A stretch of DNA of 8,194 nucleotides from an uncultured Gammaproteobacteria bacterium (GTDB taxonomy: Bacteria > Pseudomonadota > Gammaproteobacteria > Steroidobacterales > JABDMI01): the NCBI GenBank assembly GCA_938039225.1, contig CALHVH010000233.1, positions 1 to 8,194 on the forward strand. Direction: 5' to 3'. The notes under the pieces were generated by a model. It was not told the DNA's origin and did no database searches. It saw only the letters and a list, made by a program, of their open reading frames with translations. The translations under genes and the position numbers were made by a program. Below, in pieces: positions 6,583 to 8,194 of the stretch. How positions within the stretch are numbered: position 1 is the first letter of the stretch; every line of letters starts with the position of its first letter.

Positions 6583-6601
6583 ATATCAAACGATATAAAT
6601 A

Positions 6602-7186
6602 ATGATTATTGAAGCCGGACTCCCTCATTTCGAAATACTATTAAATCGTAAACTAAAAGATTCGATTACAGCACGTGAGTTTTGTAAAACACTCAGTGGT
6701 AAAGTCTTAGAAATAGATATTGAAGCCATACCAGACACTATTTTAATTGCCCCCATTGGTGAGACAATTGAACTGCTTAGTGATAAAGATATTAAGCCTG
6801 ATGTGGTATTCAGCGGCTCGGTCATGCATTTTATGCAGGCAACACAATCTAAGCCCATGGAATTGGTTAGAGCTGGCAAGTTGAAAATGAAAGGCGATGC
6901 TGTTCTTGCAGGACAATTTCAACGACTGATTGAATTGGCTATGCCAGATTGGCAAGAAGAGATTGCCAAAATGTTTGGTGATTATGCCGGACCACAAATC
7001 AGTAATATTATTCAGGGTCTCTTTGGCTTTGGTCAGCAAATTTTTAAAGGCTTTGCAAATAAAGCGGATGAGCATCTTCAAGAAGAGGGTAATGCAACTC
7101 CATCACGTTCTGAGTTTGATGATTTTTCCTCTGAGGTTAAAGATTTACAGAAAGACCTAGATGATTTGGACAAAGCCGTTGAATAA
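6602..7186 (+). CDS. ubiJ: Ubiquinone biosynthesis accessory factor UbiJ (SCP2 domain)
   Basis: UbiJ is a soluble accessory protein of aerobic ubiquinone synthesis. In E. coli its SCP2 lipid-binding domain is thought to hold polyprenyl intermediates in the Ubi complex and its C-terminal helix pairs with UbiK. The 194-residue product is close to the E. coli length (about 200). An SCP2-like domain spans about residues 10-115, including the MKGDAVLAGQFQRLIELAMP-DWQEE segment (96-120). An amphipathic hydrophobic stretch (about 133-152, IIQGLFGFGQQIFKGF) follows, then an acidic predicted coiled coil (170-194, SSEVKDLQKDLDDLDKAVE). Sequence conservation in this family is low, so the ubiE–ubiB position weighs heavily. 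No Shine-Dalgarno precedes the ATG (GATATAAATAATG), but no other start fits the domain. Two hairpins separate it from ubiB. Confidence 0.92.
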   Translation: MIIEAGLPHFEILLNRKLKDSITAREFCKTLSGKVLEIDIEAIPDTILIAPIGETIELLSDKDIKPDVVFSGSVMHFMQATQSKPMELVRAGKLKMKGDAVLAGQFQRLIELAMPDWQEEIAKMFGDYAGPQISNIIQGLFGFGQQIFKGFANKADEHLQEEGNATPSRSEFDDFSSEVKDLQKDLDDLDKAVE

Positions 7187-7190
7187 AAAA

Positions 7191-7241
7191 GATTGCCGCG
7201 TCTCTGGCTTGCAATGACTTTGAGAACAAGGTCATTGCGAG
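7191..7241. repeat. Hairpin element of the GATTGCC/GCAATGAC type, between ubiJ and ubiB
   Basis: CTTGCAATGACTTTG (7208-7222) pairs over all 15 positions with CAAGGTCATTGCGAG (7227-7241), with two G·T wobbles and the four-base loop AGAA. The left flank GATTGCCGCG (7191-7200) resembles the outer end of the element after hslU, and GCAATGAC/GTCATTGC is the same inner stem. The matching right outer end is degraded. It looks like a decayed copy of that repeat. It begins 4 bp after the ubiJ stop and has no T-run, so RNA stabilisation is likelier than termination. Confidence 0.7.
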
Positions 7242-7251
7242 GTTACGATGC

Positions 7252-7286
7252 GCATTGTTTAGTTAATACTTAGTAAAAAACAATGC
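7252..7286. repeat. Second hairpin upstream of ubiB, with a TAATACTTAGTAA loop
   Basis: GCATTGTTT (7252-7260) and AAACAATGC (7278-7286) are a perfect 9-bp inverted repeat around a 17-base AT-rich loop. The loop contains TAATACTTAGTAA (7264-7276), which also occurs in the loop of the element after hslU (5251-5263). It ends 53 bp before the ubiB start. No function can be assigned; it may be the remnant of a second repeat unit. Confidence 0.55.
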
Positions 7287-7339
7287 ATATAGAAGAAGAC
7301 CCAGCAAGCTCTCAAATATAAAAACACGAAGAAGAAAAA

Positions 7340-8194
7340 ATGATCCGACCTAAACAATTTTGGCGCTTACTACAAATTCAACGAGTACTGGTAAAGCACG
7401 GCTTAGTTGAAGTTATTAAGGCCACCCATCTTTTTCGCCCTTTACGCTTCTTATATTATGTTTTCCCTTCGAATTGGTTTGTAGACAAAAACAAGCCTTT
7501 GGGGGTGCGTTTGCGTGAAGCCATTGAAGAGTTAGGTCCGGTATTTATAAAATTTGGTCAGGCTATTTCAACCCGAATTGATTTGCTGCCTCAAGAAATA
7601 GCAAGTGAACTGGTCAAACTACAAGATGCTGTTCCACCGTTCTCATCAGAAAAGGCTAAAGAAATACTTGTTGAAACTTATGGGCAAGAGTTTGATGAAA
7701 TATTTTCTGAGTTTAATCAAGATCCGCTTGCTGCAGCGTCTATTGCACAAGTGCATGCAGCTAAATTAAAAGATGGTCGCGATGTGGTTGTTAAAATTTT
7801 ACGTCCTGGCGTTGAAGAACAAGTAGCTAGAGATGTAGAAGTATTAAAAGACATTGCCAATTTAGCCAATAAATATTGGAAAGACGGTCACCGTTTAAAG
7901 CCGGTTGAAGTGGTTGAAGAGTATGAAAAAACTATTTTCGATGAGTTAGATTTAGGTAGAGAAGCGGCAAATGGTGCCTTATTAAGGCGAAATCATGAAG
8001 ATATGCCATTGTTGTATGTGCCAGAAATTTATTTTGATTATTCGCATAAAAACGTATTAGTTATGGAGCGTGTTTTTGGCACTCCAATTGGTCAAGTACA
8101 AGAAATTAAAAAGCAAAATGTGAACATGCAGCGCCTTTCTGAAAATGGCGTTGAAATATTCTTCACTCAGGTGTTTAAGCATAATTTTTTCCAT
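7340..8194 (+). CDS. ubiB: UbiB atypical kinase/ATPase of ubiquinone synthesis, N-terminal part
   Basis: UbiB (ABC1/ADCK family) is a membrane-associated atypical kinase-like ATPase needed for ubiquinone synthesis. The window holds the first 285 codons, open to the right edge; E. coli UbiB has about 546 residues. Visible family features are the KxGQ motif (IKFGQAISTR, K71-Q74), the alanine-rich loop that replaces the kinase glycine-rich loop (AAASIAQVH, 131-139), and the nucleotide-binding lysine K152 in VVKILRPG. The ExD motif is E202/D204 in DELDLGREAAN, and MERVFGTPI (242-250) is the hinge-like segment. The sequence stops at VFKHNFFH, immediately before the expected DMHPGN metal/catalytic motif, and the C-terminal transmembrane helices lie outside. 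The ATG at 7340 follows a purine-rich GAAGAAG and matches the E. coli start. It lies 153 bp behind ubiJ. Confidence 0.97.
   Translation, partial: MIRPKQFWRLLQIQRVLVKHGLVEVIKATHLFRPLRFLYYVFPSNWFVDKNKPLGVRLREAIEELGPVFIKFGQAISTRIDLLPQEIASELVKLQDAVPPFSSEKAKEILVETYGQEFDEIFSEFNQDPLAAASIAQVHAAKLKDGRDVVVKILRPGVEEQVARDVEVLKDIANLANKYWKDGHRLKPVEVVEEYEKTIFDELDLGREAANGALLRRNHEDMPLLYVPEIYFDYSHKNVLVMERVFGTPIGQVQEIKKQNVNMQRLSENGVEIFFTQVFKHNFFH

Noticed and set aside
6570..6599. Promoter-like TTGCCC (6570-6575), 18 bp, TATAAA (6594-6599), with the -35 inside the repeat element, as a promoter for ubiJ
   Set aside because: Transcription would begin at about 6606, inside ubiJ beyond its ATG at 6602, and no later start codon preserves the domain.
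7283..7321. 12-codon open frame (MHIEEDPASSQI) upstream of ubiB as a leader peptide
   Set aside because: It has no ribosome binding site, overlaps the end of a hairpin, and has no run of regulatory codons.

Overview
The window is a housekeeping segment of a gammaproteobacterial chromosome with moderately low GC (roughly 40 % by eye). The assignment rests on three gene neighbourhoods that are typical of that class: dapF–DUF484–xerC, hslV–hslU, and ubiE–ubiJ–ubiB. UbiJ is itself largely confined to ubiquinone-making proteobacteria. I cannot name a genus from the sequence.

Layout. At the left edge, on the minus strand, is the start of a lipoprotein whose mature part opens like a prolyl oligopeptidase; it runs off the window. 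A divergent gap of 150 bp follows, and everything after it is on the plus strand: dapF (424-1257), a DUF484/GAF-like gene (1365-2141), xerC (2161-3117), hslV (3169-3696), hslU (3866-5194), a DUF971 gene (5316-5681), ubiE (5720-6499), ubiJ (6602-7186) and the first 285 codons of ubiB (7340-8194, cut by the edge). There is no gene-free stretch over 300 bp, no RNA gene, no CRISPR array, no transposase and no broken gene.

How the genes work together. DapF makes meso-diaminopimelate for lysine and peptidoglycan. DUF484 is a companion of unknown function that usually sits beside xerC. XerC resolves chromosome dimers at dif. HslV and HslU form an ATP-dependent cytoplasmic protease. UbiE, UbiJ and UbiB belong to the ubiquinone pathway: a C-methyltransferase, a lipid-binding accessory protein and an atypical kinase/ATPase. 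DUF971 sits between the protease and the ubiquinone genes and has no settled function.

The protein-coding content is ordinary, and I found no sign of a new multi-gene system. The parts worth a second look are the intergenic regions of the right half. Three successive gaps (hslU–DUF971, ubiE–ubiJ, ubiJ–ubiB) each hold a non-coding inverted-repeat element of about 35-95 bp. The one after ubiE contains what looks like an intrinsic terminator in the middle of the ubi cluster, with a competing longer-range pairing. Elements in two of the gaps carry the same 13-bp sequence in a hairpin loop. The hslV–hslU gap is unusually long (169 bp), AT-rich, and holds a perfect TATAAT.
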